A stretch of DNA of 64,000 nt from Streptomyces sp. RerS4 (GCF_023515955.1 NZ_CP097322.1:5752501-5816500); one strand, 5' to 3'. Counted from the stretch's first letter, positions 8,326 to 18,266 are shown. Notes: generated by a model not told the origin, from the letters alone. Made by a program: numbers and translations.

Positions 8326-10728
8326 ATGGCCAACACTCGCACCGTGCCCTCCGGTACGCCGACGAACGTCACCCAGAAGCACAACAAGGGCGGTATCGGC
8401 GAGTCCACGCTCCGCCCGGACGGCACCCTCAAGGTCACCGGTGAGTTCGCGTACTCCTCGGACATGTGGCACGAGGACATGCTCTGGGGCCAGACCCTGC
8501 GCAGCACCGTCGCCCACGCCGAGATCGCCTCCATCGACATCTCCGAGGCGCTGGCCATGCCCGGCGTGTACTCCGTGCTCACCTACGCGGACCTGCCGGC
8601 CGAGATGAAGAACTACGGCCTGGAGATCCAGGACACCCCCGTCCTCGCCAACGGCCGCGTACGCCACCACGGCGAGCCGGTGGCCCTGGTCGCCGCCGAC
8701 CACCCGGAGACCGCCCGCCGCGCGGCCGCCAAAATCAAGATCGACTACAAGGAGCTGCCGCTCGTCACGGACGAGGCCTCCGCCCTCGCCGCCGACGCGC
8801 CGCTGATCCACGAGGGTCGCGACGACCACCACTCCGGTCACGTCCCGCACCCGAACATCGTGCACCGCCAGCCGATCATCCGCGGCAACGTGGAAGAGGC
8901 CCGCAAGCGCGCCGACGTCATCGTCGAGGGCGAGTACACCTTCGGCATGCAGGACCAGGCCTTCCTCGGCCCGGAGTCCGGTCTCGCCGTACCCTCCGAG
9001 GACGGCGGCGTCGACCTCTACGTCGCCACCCAGTGGCTGCACTCGGACCTCAAGCAGATCGCCCCCGTCCTCGGCCTGCCCGAGGAGAAGGTGCGCATGA
9101 CGCTCTCCGGCGTCGGCGGTGCCTTCGGCGGTCGCGAGGACATCTCGATGCAGATCCACGCCTGCCTGCTGGCCCTCGCGACCAACAAGCCGGTCAAGAT
9201 GGTCTACAACCGCTTCGAGTCCTTCTTCGGCCACGTGCACCGTCACCCGGCCAAGCTGTACTACGAGCACGGCGCCACCAAGGACGGCAAGATCACGCAC
9301 ATGAAGTGCAGGATCGTGCTGGACGGCGGCGCCTACGCCTCCGCCTCCCCGGCCGTCGTCGGCAACGCGTCCTCCCTCTCGGTGGGCCCGTACGTCATCG
9401 ACGACGTCGACATCGAGGCGATCGCGCTCTACACGAACAACCCGCCCTGCGGCGCGATGCGCGGCTTCGGCGCCGTCCAGGCCTGCTTCGCGTACGAGGC
9501 CCAGATGGACAAGCTCGCGGCGAAGCTGGGCATGGACCCGGTCGAGTTCCGCCAGCTCAACGCCATGGAGATGGGCACGATCATGCCCACCGGCCAGGTC
9601 GTGGACTCCCCGGCCCCGGTCGCCGAGCTGCTGCGCCGGGTCAAGGCCCGCCCGCTGCCGCCGGAGCGCCAGTGGGAGAGCGCCGGCGAGGGTGCGGACG
9701 TCCGCGCGCTGCCGGGCGGCCTGTCCAACACCACCCACGGCGAGGGCGTCGTGCGCGGCGTCGGCTACGCGGTCGGCATCAAGAACGTCGGCTTCTCCGA
9801 GGGCTTCGACGACTACTCCACCGCCCGCGTGCGCCTGGAGGTCATCAACGGCGAGCCCGTCGCGATGGTCCACACGGCCATGGCGGAGGTCGGCCAGGGC
9901 GGTGTCACCGTCCACGCGCAGATCGCCCGTACGGAGCTGGGCGTCACGCAGGTGACGATCCACCCCGCCGACACGCAGGTCGGCTCCGCCGGTTCCACGT
10001 CCGCCTCGCGGCAGACGTACATGACCGGTGGCGCCGTGAAGAACACCTGTGAGGCCGTCCGCGAGGCCGTCCTGGAGATCGGCCGCCGCAAGAACGGCTC
10101 CTACCACCCGGCGTGGGCCACCGCCGAGCTGCTCCTCGAAGGCGGCAAGGTCGTCACCGACGGCGGCGAGGTCCTCGCGGACATCGCCGACATCCTGGAG
10201 GGCGAGGACGCGATCGACCTGGAGCTGGAGTTCCGGCACCGGCCGACCGTCGCGTTCGACCTGGTCACCGGCCAGGGCGACGGCCACGTCCAGTACACCT
10301 TCGCCGCGCACCGCGCGGTCGTCGAGGTGGACACCGAGCTCGGCCTCGTCAAGGTCGTCGAGCTGGCGACCGCCCAGGACGTCGGCAAGGCCCTGAACAT
10401 GCTCTCCGTGGTCGGCCAGATCCAGGGGGGTACCACCCAGGGCCTCGGCGTGGCGGTCATGGAGGAGATCATCGTGGACCCGAAGACCGCGAAGGTGCGC
10501 AACCCCTCCTTCACGGACTACCTGATCCCGACGATCCTCGACACCCCGACCATCCCGGTCGACGTCCTGGAACTCGCCGACCCGAACGCGCCGTACGGCC
10601 TGCGCGGTCTCGGCGAGGCCCCGACCCTCTCGTCCACCCCGGCCGTCCTCGCGGCGATCCGGCAGGCGACGGGTCTGGAGCTCAACAAGACGCCGATCCG
10701 TCCGGAAGCCCTGACCGGGACCCTCTAG
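8326..10728 (+). CDS. xdhA: Xanthine dehydrogenase molybdopterin-binding catalytic subunit
   Basis: 800 residues. The N-terminal Ald_Xan_dh_C domain (about 20-130, KVTGEFAYSSDM) is followed by the molybdopterin-binding domain with GGAFGGREDI (about 265-274), AMRGFGAVQ, GSAGSTSASRQ and, near the end, RGLGEAPTLSSTPAV. The Glu of the last motif matches the catalytic base of the family. The protein binds Mo-pyranopterin and hydroxylates purines. It is last in the operon and is followed 5 bp later by a strong hairpin. Assignment to xanthine rather than another aromatic substrate rests on context. Confidence 0.9.
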   Translation: MANTRTVPSGTPTNVTQKHNKGGIGESTLRPDGTLKVTGEFAYSSDMWHEDMLWGQTLRSTVAHAEIASIDISEALAMPGVYSVLTYADLPAEMKNYGLEIQDTPVLANGRVRHHGEPVALVAADHPETARRAAAKIKIDYKELPLVTDEASALAADAPLIHEGRDDHHSGHVPHPNIVHRQPIIRGNVEEARKRADVIVEGEYTFGMQDQAFLGPESGLAVPSEDGGVDLYVATQWLHSDLKQIAPVLGLPEEKVRMTLSGVGGAFGGREDISMQIHACLLALATNKPVKMVYNRFESFFGHVHRHPAKLYYEHGATKDGKITHMKCRIVLDGGAYASASPAVVGNASSLSVGPYVIDDVDIEAIALYTNNPPCGAMRGFGAVQACFAYEAQMDKLAAKLGMDPVEFRQLNAMEMGTIMPTGQVVDSPAPVAELLRRVKARPLPPERQWESAGEGADVRALPGGLSNTTHGEGVVRGVGYAVGIKNVGFSEGFDDYSTARVRLEVINGEPVAMVHTAMAEVGQGGVTVHAQIARTELGVTQVTIHPADTQVGSAGSTSASRQTYMTGGAVKNTCEAVREAVLEIGRRKNGSYHPAWATAELLLEGGKVVTDGGEVLADIADILEGEDAIDLELEFRHRPTVAFDLVTGQGDGHVQYTFAAHRAVVEVDTELGLVKVVELATAQDVGKALNMLSVVGQIQGGTTQGLGVAVMEEIIVDPKTAKVRNPSFTDYLIPTILDTPTIPVDVLELADPNAPYGLRGLGEAPTLSSTPAVLAAIRQATGLELNKTPIRPEALTGTL

Positions 10729-10733
10729 GACGC

Positions 10734-10765
10734 GGTGTCCGGGGGCCGAGAGGCCCCCGGACACC
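10734..10765 (+). terminator. Hairpin terminator after the xdh operon
   Basis: A perfect 14-bp stem (GGTGTCCGGGGGCC pairs with GGCCCCCGGACACC) closed by a GAGA tetraloop of the stable GNRA type, starting 5 bp after the stop codon. No U-tract follows, as is usual for Streptomyces terminators. Confidence 0.85.
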
Positions 10766-11061
10766 GGGCCGGCACAACCCCCCCCAGATTTCCGGGCGGT
10801 GTGACACGGGAACGTCACACTTCCAGTCGCACCGCCCGGAGCACGAAGTACCGCACCGCTCGCGGTCCTCGTCCCTCGCAGAACCCCTGCGCAACCCCCC
10901 ATGTAGTACCAGCGGTCACCCCCGCACTACCCGCAGTACACGCAGCACATTTCGCGTCGCCTCGGGCCGTCACCCCGGGTCGTGCAGCCAACGCAGTTTC
11001 CCAAATCCCGCGTCTCCAATCTTTTTGCGGGTGCCCCTTTGAACCTTGGGAGTTAGGCACC
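10766..11061 (+). promoter_or_regulatory. Leader/promoter region of the purine permease gene
   Basis: About 300 bp without a gene between the xdh terminator and the permease ATG. It contains an inverted repeat TGTGAC-(8 nt)-GTCACA at 10800-10819, a candidate operator or activator site, followed by an unusually pyrimidine-rich stretch. GGGAG lies 8 bp before the ATG. A separate promoter for the permease is inferred because the terminator isolates it from the xdh operon. Confidence 0.5.
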
Positions 11062-12525
11062 ATGACCCAGTCGTCTGTAGAGCCCAAGACCACCGCGGAG
11101 GAGGCCGGCGACGGTTCTCTGAACCCCGCCGGGCGATCTTGGCTCGATAGGTACTTTCACATAACGCACAGAGGCTCCAACGTCGGCAACGAGGTCCGTG
11201 GCGGTATCACGACCTTCATGGCCATGGCGTACATCCTCCTGCTCAACCCCCTGCTCCTCTCGGGCAAGGACGTCGCCGGCACCGTGATGGACGGCTCGGC
11301 GATCATCACCGCCACGGCGTTCGCCGCCGCCGTGACGACGCTCCTCATGGGCTTCGTCGGCAAGGTGCCGCTGGCCCTGGCCGCCGGCCTGTCCGTGTCC
11401 GGTGTGCTCGCCTCGCAGGTGGCCCCGCAGATGACCTGGCCGCAGGCCATGGGCATGTGCGTGGTCTACGGCGTCGTGATCTGTCTCCTGGTCGTCACCG
11501 GCCTCCGCGAGATGATCATGAACGCGATCCCCCTCGCGCTCAAGCACGCCATCACCATGGGCATCGGCCTCTTCGTCGCCCTCATCGGCTTCGTGAAGGC
11601 CGGCTTCGTCGGCAACGGCGGGGAGTTCATGCCCCCCGTCCAGCTCGGCGCCACCGGTGAGCTCTCCGGCTGGCCCGTCCTGCTCTTCGCCGTCACCCTG
11701 ATCGCCATCTTCATGCTCCAGGCCCGCAAGGTGCCCGGCGCCATTCTGATCGGCATCGTCGGTGGCACCGTCCTCGCCGCCATCCTGAACGCCATCGTGG
11801 ACATCGACCCGAAGGCCTGGAAGAACGGCGCGCCGGAGCTCGACGGCTCCGCGATCTCCATGCCGGACTTCTCGCTCTTCGGCGACGTCTCCTTCGGCGG
11901 CTGGGGCGACGTCGGCTACATGACCGTCGGCATGATCGTCTTCACGCTGGTGCTCGCCGGCTTCTTCGACGCGATGGCCACCATCATCGGCGTCGGCACC
12001 GAGGCCAAGCTCGCCGACGACAAGGGCCGCATGCCGGGCCTGTCCAAGGCCCTGTTCATCGACGGCGCCGGTGGCGCCATCGGTGGCGTCGCGGGCGGCT
12101 CCGGCCAGACCGTCTTCGTCGAGTCCGCGACCGGCGTCGGCGAGGGCGCCCGCACGGGCCTCGCCTCCGTGGTCACCGGCCTGTTCTTCGCCGCGTGCCT
12201 CTTCTTCACCCCGATCACGCAGATCGTCCCGGGTGAGGTCGCCTCCGCTGCCCTGGTGGTCATCGGCGCGATGATGATGCAGAACGCCCGCCACGTGGAC
12301 TGGGCCGACAGCTCCACCGCGATCCCGGTCTTCCTGACCGTCGTGATCATGCCGTTCACCTACTCGATCACCGCCGGTGTCGCCGCGGGAGTCATCTCCT
12401 ACGTCGCCATCAAGATCGCTCAGGGCAAGGCCCGTGAGATCGGCGGCTTCATGTGGGCGCTGACCGGGATCTTCCTGGTCTTCTTCGCCCTCCACCCGAT
12501 CGAGGGCTGGCTCGGGGTCGGCTGA
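11062..12525 (+). CDS. NCS2-family (AzgA-type) hypoxanthine/adenine/guanine permease
   Basis: 487 residues and polytopic, with about 12-13 membrane segments. AzgA hallmarks are present: RGGITTFMAMAYILLLNPLLL near the N-terminus (about 46-66), the DGSAIITATAFAAAVTTLLMG helix, FFDAMATIIGVGTEA (about 306-320, the NCS2 signature region) and GGSGQTVFVESATGVGEGARTGLASVVTG (about 344-372). It imports purine bases by proton symport and so feeds the xanthine dehydrogenase encoded upstream. The xanthine/urate (UapA) branch of NCS2 looks different. Transcription is probably from its own promoter. Confidence 0.9.
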   Translation: MTQSSVEPKTTAEEAGDGSLNPAGRSWLDRYFHITHRGSNVGNEVRGGITTFMAMAYILLLNPLLLSGKDVAGTVMDGSAIITATAFAAAVTTLLMGFVGKVPLALAAGLSVSGVLASQVAPQMTWPQAMGMCVVYGVVICLLVVTGLREMIMNAIPLALKHAITMGIGLFVALIGFVKAGFVGNGGEFMPPVQLGATGELSGWPVLLFAVTLIAIFMLQARKVPGAILIGIVGGTVLAAILNAIVDIDPKAWKNGAPELDGSAISMPDFSLFGDVSFGGWGDVGYMTVGMIVFTLVLAGFFDAMATIIGVGTEAKLADDKGRMPGLSKALFIDGAGGAIGGVAGGSGQTVFVESATGVGEGARTGLASVVTGLFFAACLFFTPITQIVPGEVASAALVVIGAMMMQNARHVDWADSSTAIPVFLTVVIMPFTYSITAGVAAGVISYVAIKIAQGKAREIGGFMWALTGIFLVFFALHPIEGWLGVG

Positions 12526-12607
12526 CCCGGAGCGCGTTGATCACCGTACGACCCGCACCCCCCACGTATCCGATACTGGAATCCGAACCCCTCCGAGGAG
12601 GCCGCAC

Positions 12608-13759
12608 ATGCTGGACATCGCCGACGAGCTGTACCGGTGGGTCGAGCAGGGACGTGACTTCGCCGTCGCCACCGTCGTGGCGGTGGGCGGGAGCGCGCCC
12701 CGGCAACCCGGAGCCGCACTCGCCGTGGACGGCGAGGGCACGGCCATCGGCTCGGTGTCCGGCGGATGCGTGGAGGGCGCGGTGTACGACCTGTGCCGAC
12801 AGGCGCTGGAGGACGGCGAGACCGTCCAGGAGCGGTTCGGCTACAGCGACGACGACGCCTTCGCCGTGGGCCTGACCTGCGGCGGAGTCATCGACATCCT
12901 CGTCACCCCGGTGCCGGTCGGCTCCCCGCAGCGCGAGGTGCTCGCCCTGGGCCTGGCCGCCGCCTCCCGGGGCGAGGCGGCCGCCGTGGCCCGCGTCGCC
13001 GAGGGCCCGGCGGAGCTGATGGGCCGCGCCGTGGTCGTGGCGGGCGACGGCTCGTACGAGGGCGGCTTCGGGGGACACCCCGAGCTGGACCGCACCATCG
13101 CCGAGGAGGCCCGCGCCATGCTGGACGCCGGGCGGACCGGCGTCCTGGAGATCGGCGCCGACGGCCGGCTGTGCGGAGAGCCGCTGAAGGTGCTGGTCGA
13201 GTCCAGCGTCCCGCCCCCGCGGATGATCGTCTTCGGTGCCATCGACTTCGCCTCCGCCCTGGTGCGGATCGGCAAGTTCCTCGGCTACCACGTCACCCTG
13301 TGTGACGCCCGGCCCGTCTTCGCCACGAAGAACCGTTTCCCCGAGGCGGACGAGATCGTGGTCGACTGGCCGCACCGCTACCTGGAGACCACCCAGGTGG
13401 ACGGCCGGACCGTGCTGTGCGTGCTCACCCACGACGCCAAGTTCGACGTGCCGCTCCTGGAACTGGCCCTGCGGCTGCCCGTCGCCTACGTCGGCGCCAT
13501 GGGCTCCCGCCGCACCCACGAGGACCGCAACGAGCGGCTGCGCGAGGTCGGCGTGAGCGAACTCGAACTGGCCCGGCTGCGCTCCCCGATCGGCCTGGAC
13601 CTCGGCGCCCGCTCCCCGGAGGAGACCGCGCTGTCCATCGCCGCGGAGATCGTCGCGAACCGCCGCGGCGGCACCGGCGCCGCCCTGACCGGCGCCCACA
13701 TCCCGATCCATCGCGACGCGTCCCACACGGCGGTCGGCCGCATAGGCTCGGTCGCCTGA
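12608..13759 (+). CDS. xdhC: XdhC/CoxI-family molybdenum-cofactor maturation protein
   Basis: 383 residues with a GAGGAGG ribosome site. The N-terminal XdhC_CoxI domain (VGGSAPRQPGAALAV, about 27-41, then SVSGGCVEGAVYDL) and the conserved TCGGVIDILVTP (about 96-107) are followed by the C-terminal Rossmann-like XdhC_C domain (GAIDFASALVRIGKFLGYHV, then AYVGAMGSRRTHEDR and LRSPIGLDLGARSPEETALSI). Proteins of this family bind Moco and insert the sulfurated cofactor into xanthine dehydrogenase. It is the logical partner of the operon at 6.8-10.7 kb although transcribed separately. Confidence 0.92.
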   Translation: MLDIADELYRWVEQGRDFAVATVVAVGGSAPRQPGAALAVDGEGTAIGSVSGGCVEGAVYDLCRQALEDGETVQERFGYSDDDAFAVGLTCGGVIDILVTPVPVGSPQREVLALGLAAASRGEAAAVARVAEGPAELMGRAVVVAGDGSYEGGFGGHPELDRTIAEEARAMLDAGRTGVLEIGADGRLCGEPLKVLVESSVPPPRMIVFGAIDFASALVRIGKFLGYHVTLCDARPVFATKNRFPEADEIVVDWPHRYLETTQVDGRTVLCVLTHDAKFDVPLLELALRLPVAYVGAMGSRRTHEDRNERLREVGVSELELARLRSPIGLDLGARSPEETALSIAAEIVANRRGGTGAALTGAHIPIHRDASHTAVGRIGSVA

Positions 13760-13791
13760 GGCGGGATTCGCTGTCCGGAGTCGCTCTTCGT

Positions 13792-13826
13792 GAAAGGCCA
13801 CACGCCCATGGGGCTTGTGGCCTTTC
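13792..13826 (+). terminator. Rho-independent-like terminator after xdhC
   Basis: An 11-bp perfect stem (GAAAGGCCACA pairs with TGTGGCCTTTC) with an inner GCCC/GGGC pairing and a T-rich 3' flank. It begins 33 bp after the xdhC stop. Confidence 0.9.
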
Positions 13827-13903
13827 TTCATTCCGTCTATTTTACCGGCCGGTAACCGCACGTCGTCCCGCTCCGCCCCCCGCCCTCCCCGGAGTTGACC
13901 GCA

Positions 13904-15148
13904 ATGGTTCGGATCCCGCGCGTCCTGTCCGCCTTGGCCGCCGTCGCCCTTCTGGCCGTCACCGCTCCGGCGGCGGTGGGTCAGGCCGCTCCCGCCGAAG
14001 GGCTGCGGGAGGTGCTCTTCGTGGGGAACAACTGGGAGGGGACCGCCGACGTCCTCGCCTCCAGCGGGGACCTCGCCCGGGTCGGGCGCATCGACGTGGT
14101 GCCCGACAAGGCCGAGCGGCTGCGCGAGATCTACCTGAACCCCGTCAAGCTCGGCTTCTTCCTGGGCATCCGGGCCTCCGCCGGCGAGGGCCACGACCAG
14201 TTCGTGGACGACATGTACACCACCCCGGACGGCTCCGCCGTCGTGGTCTCCCGGCCCAGCTTCGCCGACGTCGTCTCGATCGACATCCGTACGGGCCGCA
14301 TCAACTGGCGCTTCCCGGTGGCCGGTTACCGCGCCGATCACATGGCGGTGTCGCCCGACGGGACCCGGGTCGCCGTCTCGGCGTCCACCGCCAACACCGT
14401 GCACGTCCTCGACATCGCCACCGGCCGGCAGACCGGTTCCTTCAGCACCGGTGACAAGCCGCACGAGAACGTCTTCAGCCGCGACGGCCGCTACCTGTGG
14501 AACAGCGCCATCGGCGAGGTGACCTCCGCCCTCGACGCCTCCTGGCTGGACTGGACGAAGGGCGACCGGAAGATCACCGTGGTCGACACCCAGACCTTCC
14601 GCACCGTCCGAGTGATCGACATGCGCGCCCGGCTCGACGCCTTCGGCCGCTCCGACCTCTCCGACGCGGTCCGGCCGGTGTCCTTCAGCCCCGACGAGTC
14701 GAAGCTCTACTTCCAGGTGTCCTTCTTCAACGGCTTCCTGGAGTACGACGTGGCCACCGACCGGATCACCCGCCTCAAGATCCTCCCCGAGAACCCCGCC
14801 ACCAGCACCGACCGCACCACCTGGGTCAACGACTCCCGCCACCACGGCATGTCCATGAGCCCGGACGGCTCCAAGCTCTGCGTCGCGGGCACCATGGACG
14901 ACTACGCCACCGTCGTGGACCGGGCCACCCTCGCCGAGGGCCCGCTCGTCCCCGCCTCCAAGCCCTACTGGGCCACCGTCGACGGGTCCGGCACGGCCTG
15001 CGTGATCTCCGAGAGCGGCGCCGACCGGGTCACCGCCATCGACTTCGCCACCGGCGAGAAGCGGGTCTCCGTCCCCGTCGGCGACCATCCCCAGCGGGTG
15101 CGGATCGGCCACGTCCCGGCGGGTTGGACGGGGCCGGTCGCGCGGTAG
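13904..15148 (+). CDS. Secreted YncE-like beta-propeller protein
   Basis: 414 residues from the ATG at 13904, with GGAG 9 bp upstream; a TTG at 13895 lies too close to that site. The N-terminal Sec signal peptide (RIPRVLSALAAVALLAVTA) has a probable cleavage in VGQA-AP (about 25-30). The remainder is a series of WD/YVTN-type blades: MYTTPDGSAVVVSRPS, MAVSPDGTRVAVSAS, TVHVLDIATGRQTGS, SFSPDESKLYFQV, MSMSPDGSKLCVAG. Such propellers are extracellular binding or surface proteins; no enzymatic residues are apparent. It stands alone between xdhC and geoA. Confidence 0.8.
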   Translation: MVRIPRVLSALAAVALLAVTAPAAVGQAAPAEGLREVLFVGNNWEGTADVLASSGDLARVGRIDVVPDKAERLREIYLNPVKLGFFLGIRASAGEGHDQFVDDMYTTPDGSAVVVSRPSFADVVSIDIRTGRINWRFPVAGYRADHMAVSPDGTRVAVSASTANTVHVLDIATGRQTGSFSTGDKPHENVFSRDGRYLWNSAIGEVTSALDASWLDWTKGDRKITVVDTQTFRTVRVIDMRARLDAFGRSDLSDAVRPVSFSPDESKLYFQVSFFNGFLEYDVATDRITRLKILPENPATSTDRTTWVNDSRHHGMSMSPDGSKLCVAGTMDDYATVVDRATLAEGPLVPASKPYWATVDGSGTACVISESGADRVTAIDFATGEKRVSVPVGDHPQRVRIGHVPAGWTGPVAR

Positions 15149-15168
15149 GCCTCCGGCGTGTGGGCGCT

Positions 15169-17385
15169 TCACCCGGGCAGGGAGAGCCGTGCCGCCGCCA
15201 TGCCGAAGCCGGAGCCCCACACGCCCGTCGACAGGCCGTCGCCGGGGCGGCGCAGGTCCTCCTCGCGGTAACGGCGGCACTTCCGGTGCCAGTTGAGGAT
15301 CCCCGCCATCCAGTCCTGGAGTTCGCCGACGTACGCGTCCAGTCCGGCGCGGGCGTCGGCGTCCAGCTGCCAGTCGTCGTAGAGCAACGGCAGTTGGTTC
15401 GCGACGATGTGCTGGAACTCCTCGGTGCGCTGCGTCATCAGCGCGTGGCAGATGCGCAGCGCCTGCGGGTAGTCGATGTCGAAGAAGTTGCGGGTGACGA
15501 CGACGTGGTTGTGCACCTCGCCCTCGAACTCCACCTCCTTCTGGTACGAGAAGACGTCGTTCACCATGCAGGCGCTGTCGGCCGCCGCGTTCTCCAGCGA
15601 ACGGATGGTCCCCGAGGCGTAGATCTCGTCGGGGATGCCCCGACCGGCGTGGCCGAACCGGCACAGGTACATCGTCATGTACGAGCCGAAGGTGCGGCGG
15701 CGCATCTCCGCGTAGTCCACCGGGTCCGGGATGCGGTGGGCGGCCTGGTTCTCCACCTCCCACACCCAGCTCTCCAGCATGCCGAGGACCGTGGCCCGGA
15801 ACTCGGCCCGCGCGGCCGGGCCCATGTCCGAGGTGGTGCGTACCCACAACTCGGCGAGGGAACGTTCCATCGCCGTGACCGGCGGCGGCTGTTCGGCGTG
15901 GTCGACCGGCACCATCGCCACGAGCCGGGCCGTGGTGGCCTTGGCGGCGGCGACGTCCCCGGTGCGGCCGAACACCACCGGGTAGTAGTCGTCCGCGTAC
16001 GTCCCCCACGTGAGCCAGCACGCGTTGAGCAGCAGCGCCTCGGCGGTGGCGTCCGGGTCGATGCCGGCGGAGCAGAGCGCGAAGTCGTAGCCGCGCGCCT
16101 TCTCCTCGTTCCAGATCGCCGAGCCGGGATCGCCGGGCTGGGGGTGCAGCAGGCCCATGCGGCGCGCCCAGTCGAGGGAGCCCTCGCGGGCGTGGTCGAG
16201 GTGGGGGCTGAGGGTGAGGGGGAAGGGCATGGGGATGTCCGGGATCACGGACGGTCCGGTGCGCTCGAAGGGGACGTGGGTGAAGGAGCGGTTGCGCAGT
16301 TCCAGCGAGCGCCGGTTGAACACGGACCGCAGGTCGAGGGCGGTGGTGCCCAGGCCCGTCGGGAGGAAGGGCAGGGTGAGCGGGGCGGTGGAGCGGGCCT
16401 CCTCGTTCATGTAGCGGCTGGAGACCATGTGCCATTCGTGGCCGCCGGACTGCCAGTCCTGGAGCCCCTTGGTGTAGGCGAGGACGGCGGCGATCTCGGT
16501 CGGGTCCGCGGCGTGGTCGGCGAAGAGCCGGGGGAGTTCGACGAGGGCGGTCTGCTCGAACTGCTGGAGGCGGGAGGTCAGCAGGTCGTTGGTGGCCTCG
16601 GCGGCCTCCTGGGTGGTGCACCCGAGGAAGGTCTCCAACACCAGGATGGCGTTGGAGAGTTCGCCCTCGTCGGCGACCTCGCGCCGGTAGGAGAAGATGT
16701 CGTTGCGCAGGTGCACGGCGTCGGAGAAGGCGTCGCGCAGGACGCCGAGCGGACGGGTGTGCGCGAGCCGGGCGGGGACCTCGGCGGAGACGTACTCGAT
16801 CAGTCCCGCCGACCAGGGGGCGCCGCCCACCTTGCGGCGCATCTCGATGTATTCGAGGGGGTTCGCCACCCGCCCGAGGCCGATGTTGGCCAGTTCCCAC
16901 ATCGACTCGTCGAGGAGGTTCTTCGTCGACAGGGAGAATCGTTCCCGCCAGGCCGGTGACATCGCGGGGACGGTGCGCGCCCACAGGTCGGCGAGGCCCG
17001 CCTCCACGGGGTTCGTGGGCTCGGGGAACCCGTCCGCGAGGTCCATCGGCATGAAGGCGCCGAGTCGGTCGAGGTAGGCCTTGGCGCCGTGGCGGTCCTG
17101 CGAGCGCTTGTAGGTCTCCAGGAAGTGGTCGTCGAAGAAGAACACCCACACGTACCAGTCGGTGACCAGGGACAACGCCTCGCTGTCGCAGTCGGGGTGG
17201 GTGTAGGAGCACAGCAGCGCGTAGTCGTGGGAGTCGAGGTCGCGCTCCTCCCACACGCCGGAACCCTCCAGCATGCCGAAGTCGCGGGCCCACCGCTTCG
17301 TGTGGGCCCGCGCGCTGTCCAGGTGGGGGTTCAGTCGTGCCGGATGGGGCACGTAGAAATCCGGCAGTCGAAACGGCTGCGTCAC
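15169..17385 (-). CDS. geoA: Geosmin synthase (germacradienol/geosmin synthase), bifunctional
   Basis: 738 residues, the usual length. Two tandem class I terpene cyclase domains. The N-terminal half carries DDHFLE (85-90) and the NSE triad in NDIFSYRRE (about 229-237); it ionises farnesyl diphosphate to germacradienol and germacrene D. The C-terminal half carries DDYYP (about 455) and NDVFSYQKE; it converts germacradienol to geosmin with loss of acetone. Both Mg2+-binding motifs look intact, so the enzyme should be active. GTG start at 17385. No cargo or encapsulin-like gene is adjacent. Geosmin is the earthy odorant of streptomycetes. Confidence 0.97.
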   Translation of the reverse strand: MTQPFRLPDFYVPHPARLNPHLDSARAHTKRWARDFGMLEGSGVWEERDLDSHDYALLCSYTHPDCDSEALSLVTDWYVWVFFFDDHFLETYKRSQDRHGAKAYLDRLGAFMPMDLADGFPEPTNPVEAGLADLWARTVPAMSPAWRERFSLSTKNLLDESMWELANIGLGRVANPLEYIEMRRKVGGAPWSAGLIEYVSAEVPARLAHTRPLGVLRDAFSDAVHLRNDIFSYRREVADEGELSNAILVLETFLGCTTQEAAEATNDLLTSRLQQFEQTALVELPRLFADHAADPTEIAAVLAYTKGLQDWQSGGHEWHMVSSRYMNEEARSTAPLTLPFLPTGLGTTALDLRSVFNRRSLELRNRSFTHVPFERTGPSVIPDIPMPFPLTLSPHLDHAREGSLDWARRMGLLHPQPGDPGSAIWNEEKARGYDFALCSAGIDPDATAEALLLNACWLTWGTYADDYYPVVFGRTGDVAAAKATTARLVAMVPVDHAEQPPPVTAMERSLAELWVRTTSDMGPAARAEFRATVLGMLESWVWEVENQAAHRIPDPVDYAEMRRRTFGSYMTMYLCRFGHAGRGIPDEIYASGTIRSLENAAADSACMVNDVFSYQKEVEFEGEVHNHVVVTRNFFDIDYPQALRICHALMTQRTEEFQHIVANQLPLLYDDWQLDADARAGLDAYVGELQDWMAGILNWHRKCRRYREEDLRRPGDGLSTGVWGSGFGMAAARLSLPG

Positions 17386-17575
17386 GGCGGGATCGGCCTT
17401 TCGTCAAGGTGCGGGGCCGGTTGTCCGCCGGCCCCCGCACGAGATCAGCAGGGCCCTACCCCGGGCGCCGGTCGGACAAGAGGAGGTTCACCGCTTCGGG
17501 TGACGGACGGGTCTCGTGTCCGCGGCCCCCGCGAGGGTGTTGCGTCGTTATCCGGCCGGTGATCAAATTCCCGCC

Positions 17576-18133
17576 ATGGACATGCTTTCCCCGGGCGTCG
17601 CCCGTGGGCTACGCGTACTGCCGGCGCTCGCGCTCACGGCGGGATGCCTCACCGGATGCTCGATGCTGTCGCTGTTCCCCACGTGCGAGGGGACGGAGGT
17701 CGAGCTGAGTCGGCTGGAGCGGGACCCGGTCCTGGAGGAGCGCCCCGAGGGGACCGTCGAGCTGAAGGGGTTCGAGGGGGTAACGGCCGAGTGCGTCGAG
17801 GACAGCGGGGACGCCTGGCTGAGCGCGAGCCGCCTCTACGTGGCGCCCGTGGACCCGAGGACGCTGATGAGGCGCTACCGCGAAGCCGCCGAGCAGCGCG
17901 GCTGGACCGTACAGCCGAACCCGACGGTCCTGCCCGAGGAGGTGGCCGGATTGTGCTTCTCGTCGGCCGGCCAGGGCCGGTCGCGTGACGTCACCGTCCA
18001 GGTCGTGTGGGCGCGGGAGGCGAAGGAGGAGTACGGATACGAGCCGCCCCCGGGCCCGTCCGCCCACACCCTCTACAGGCTGGACGTCAGCACGGGAGTG
18101 GCGGACGACGAAGCCGCGGAGACGAGGTGTTGA
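17576..18133 (+). CDS. Hypothetical lipoprotein
   Basis: 185 residues from the ATG at 17576. An N-terminal hydrophobic segment with a lipobox (LTAGCLTGC, acylated Cys about 27) predicts a membrane-anchored exported protein. The mature part has three further cysteines, one at the C-terminal residue, and a conserved-looking TLMRRYREAAEQRGWTV segment. No enzymatic motif is seen. It is divergent from geoA and convergent with the next gene. Confidence 0.75.
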   Translation: MDMLSPGVARGLRVLPALALTAGCLTGCSMLSLFPTCEGTEVELSRLERDPVLEERPEGTVELKGFEGVTAECVEDSGDAWLSASRLYVAPVDPRTLMRRYREAAEQRGWTVQPNPTVLPEEVAGLCFSSAGQGRSRDVTVQVVWAREAKEEYGYEPPPGPSAHTLYRLDVSTGVADDEAAETRC

Positions 18134-18227
18134 GCGGGGGCTCGGAGGCTCGGTTGGTTGAGCTTCTTCAGCTGGGCGGCCACGACCGCGATGGGCTTCT
18201 CCGTCGTTCCGGACGCGCCGTGGACGG

Positions 18228-18266
18228 CGAACGCCTGGCCGGTTGGTGCGTGCGGCCAGGCGTTCG
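18228..18266. terminator. Bidirectional hairpin between convergent genes
   Basis: A 13-bp perfect stem around GAACGCCTGGCC / GGCCAGGCGTTC with a 13-nt loop, between the lipoprotein gene and the FG-GAP gene. Confidence 0.8.

Noticed and set aside
8305..10902. An 865-codon open frame on the minus strand
   Set aside because: It is antisense to the xanthine dehydrogenase Mo subunit, which has all family motifs; a GC shadow.
12449..17440. A 1663-codon open frame on the minus strand
   Set aside because: It lies antisense to xdhC and the beta-propeller gene and out of frame with geoA. Its composition is the Arg/Gly/Pro-rich pattern of a GC-driven shadow frame.
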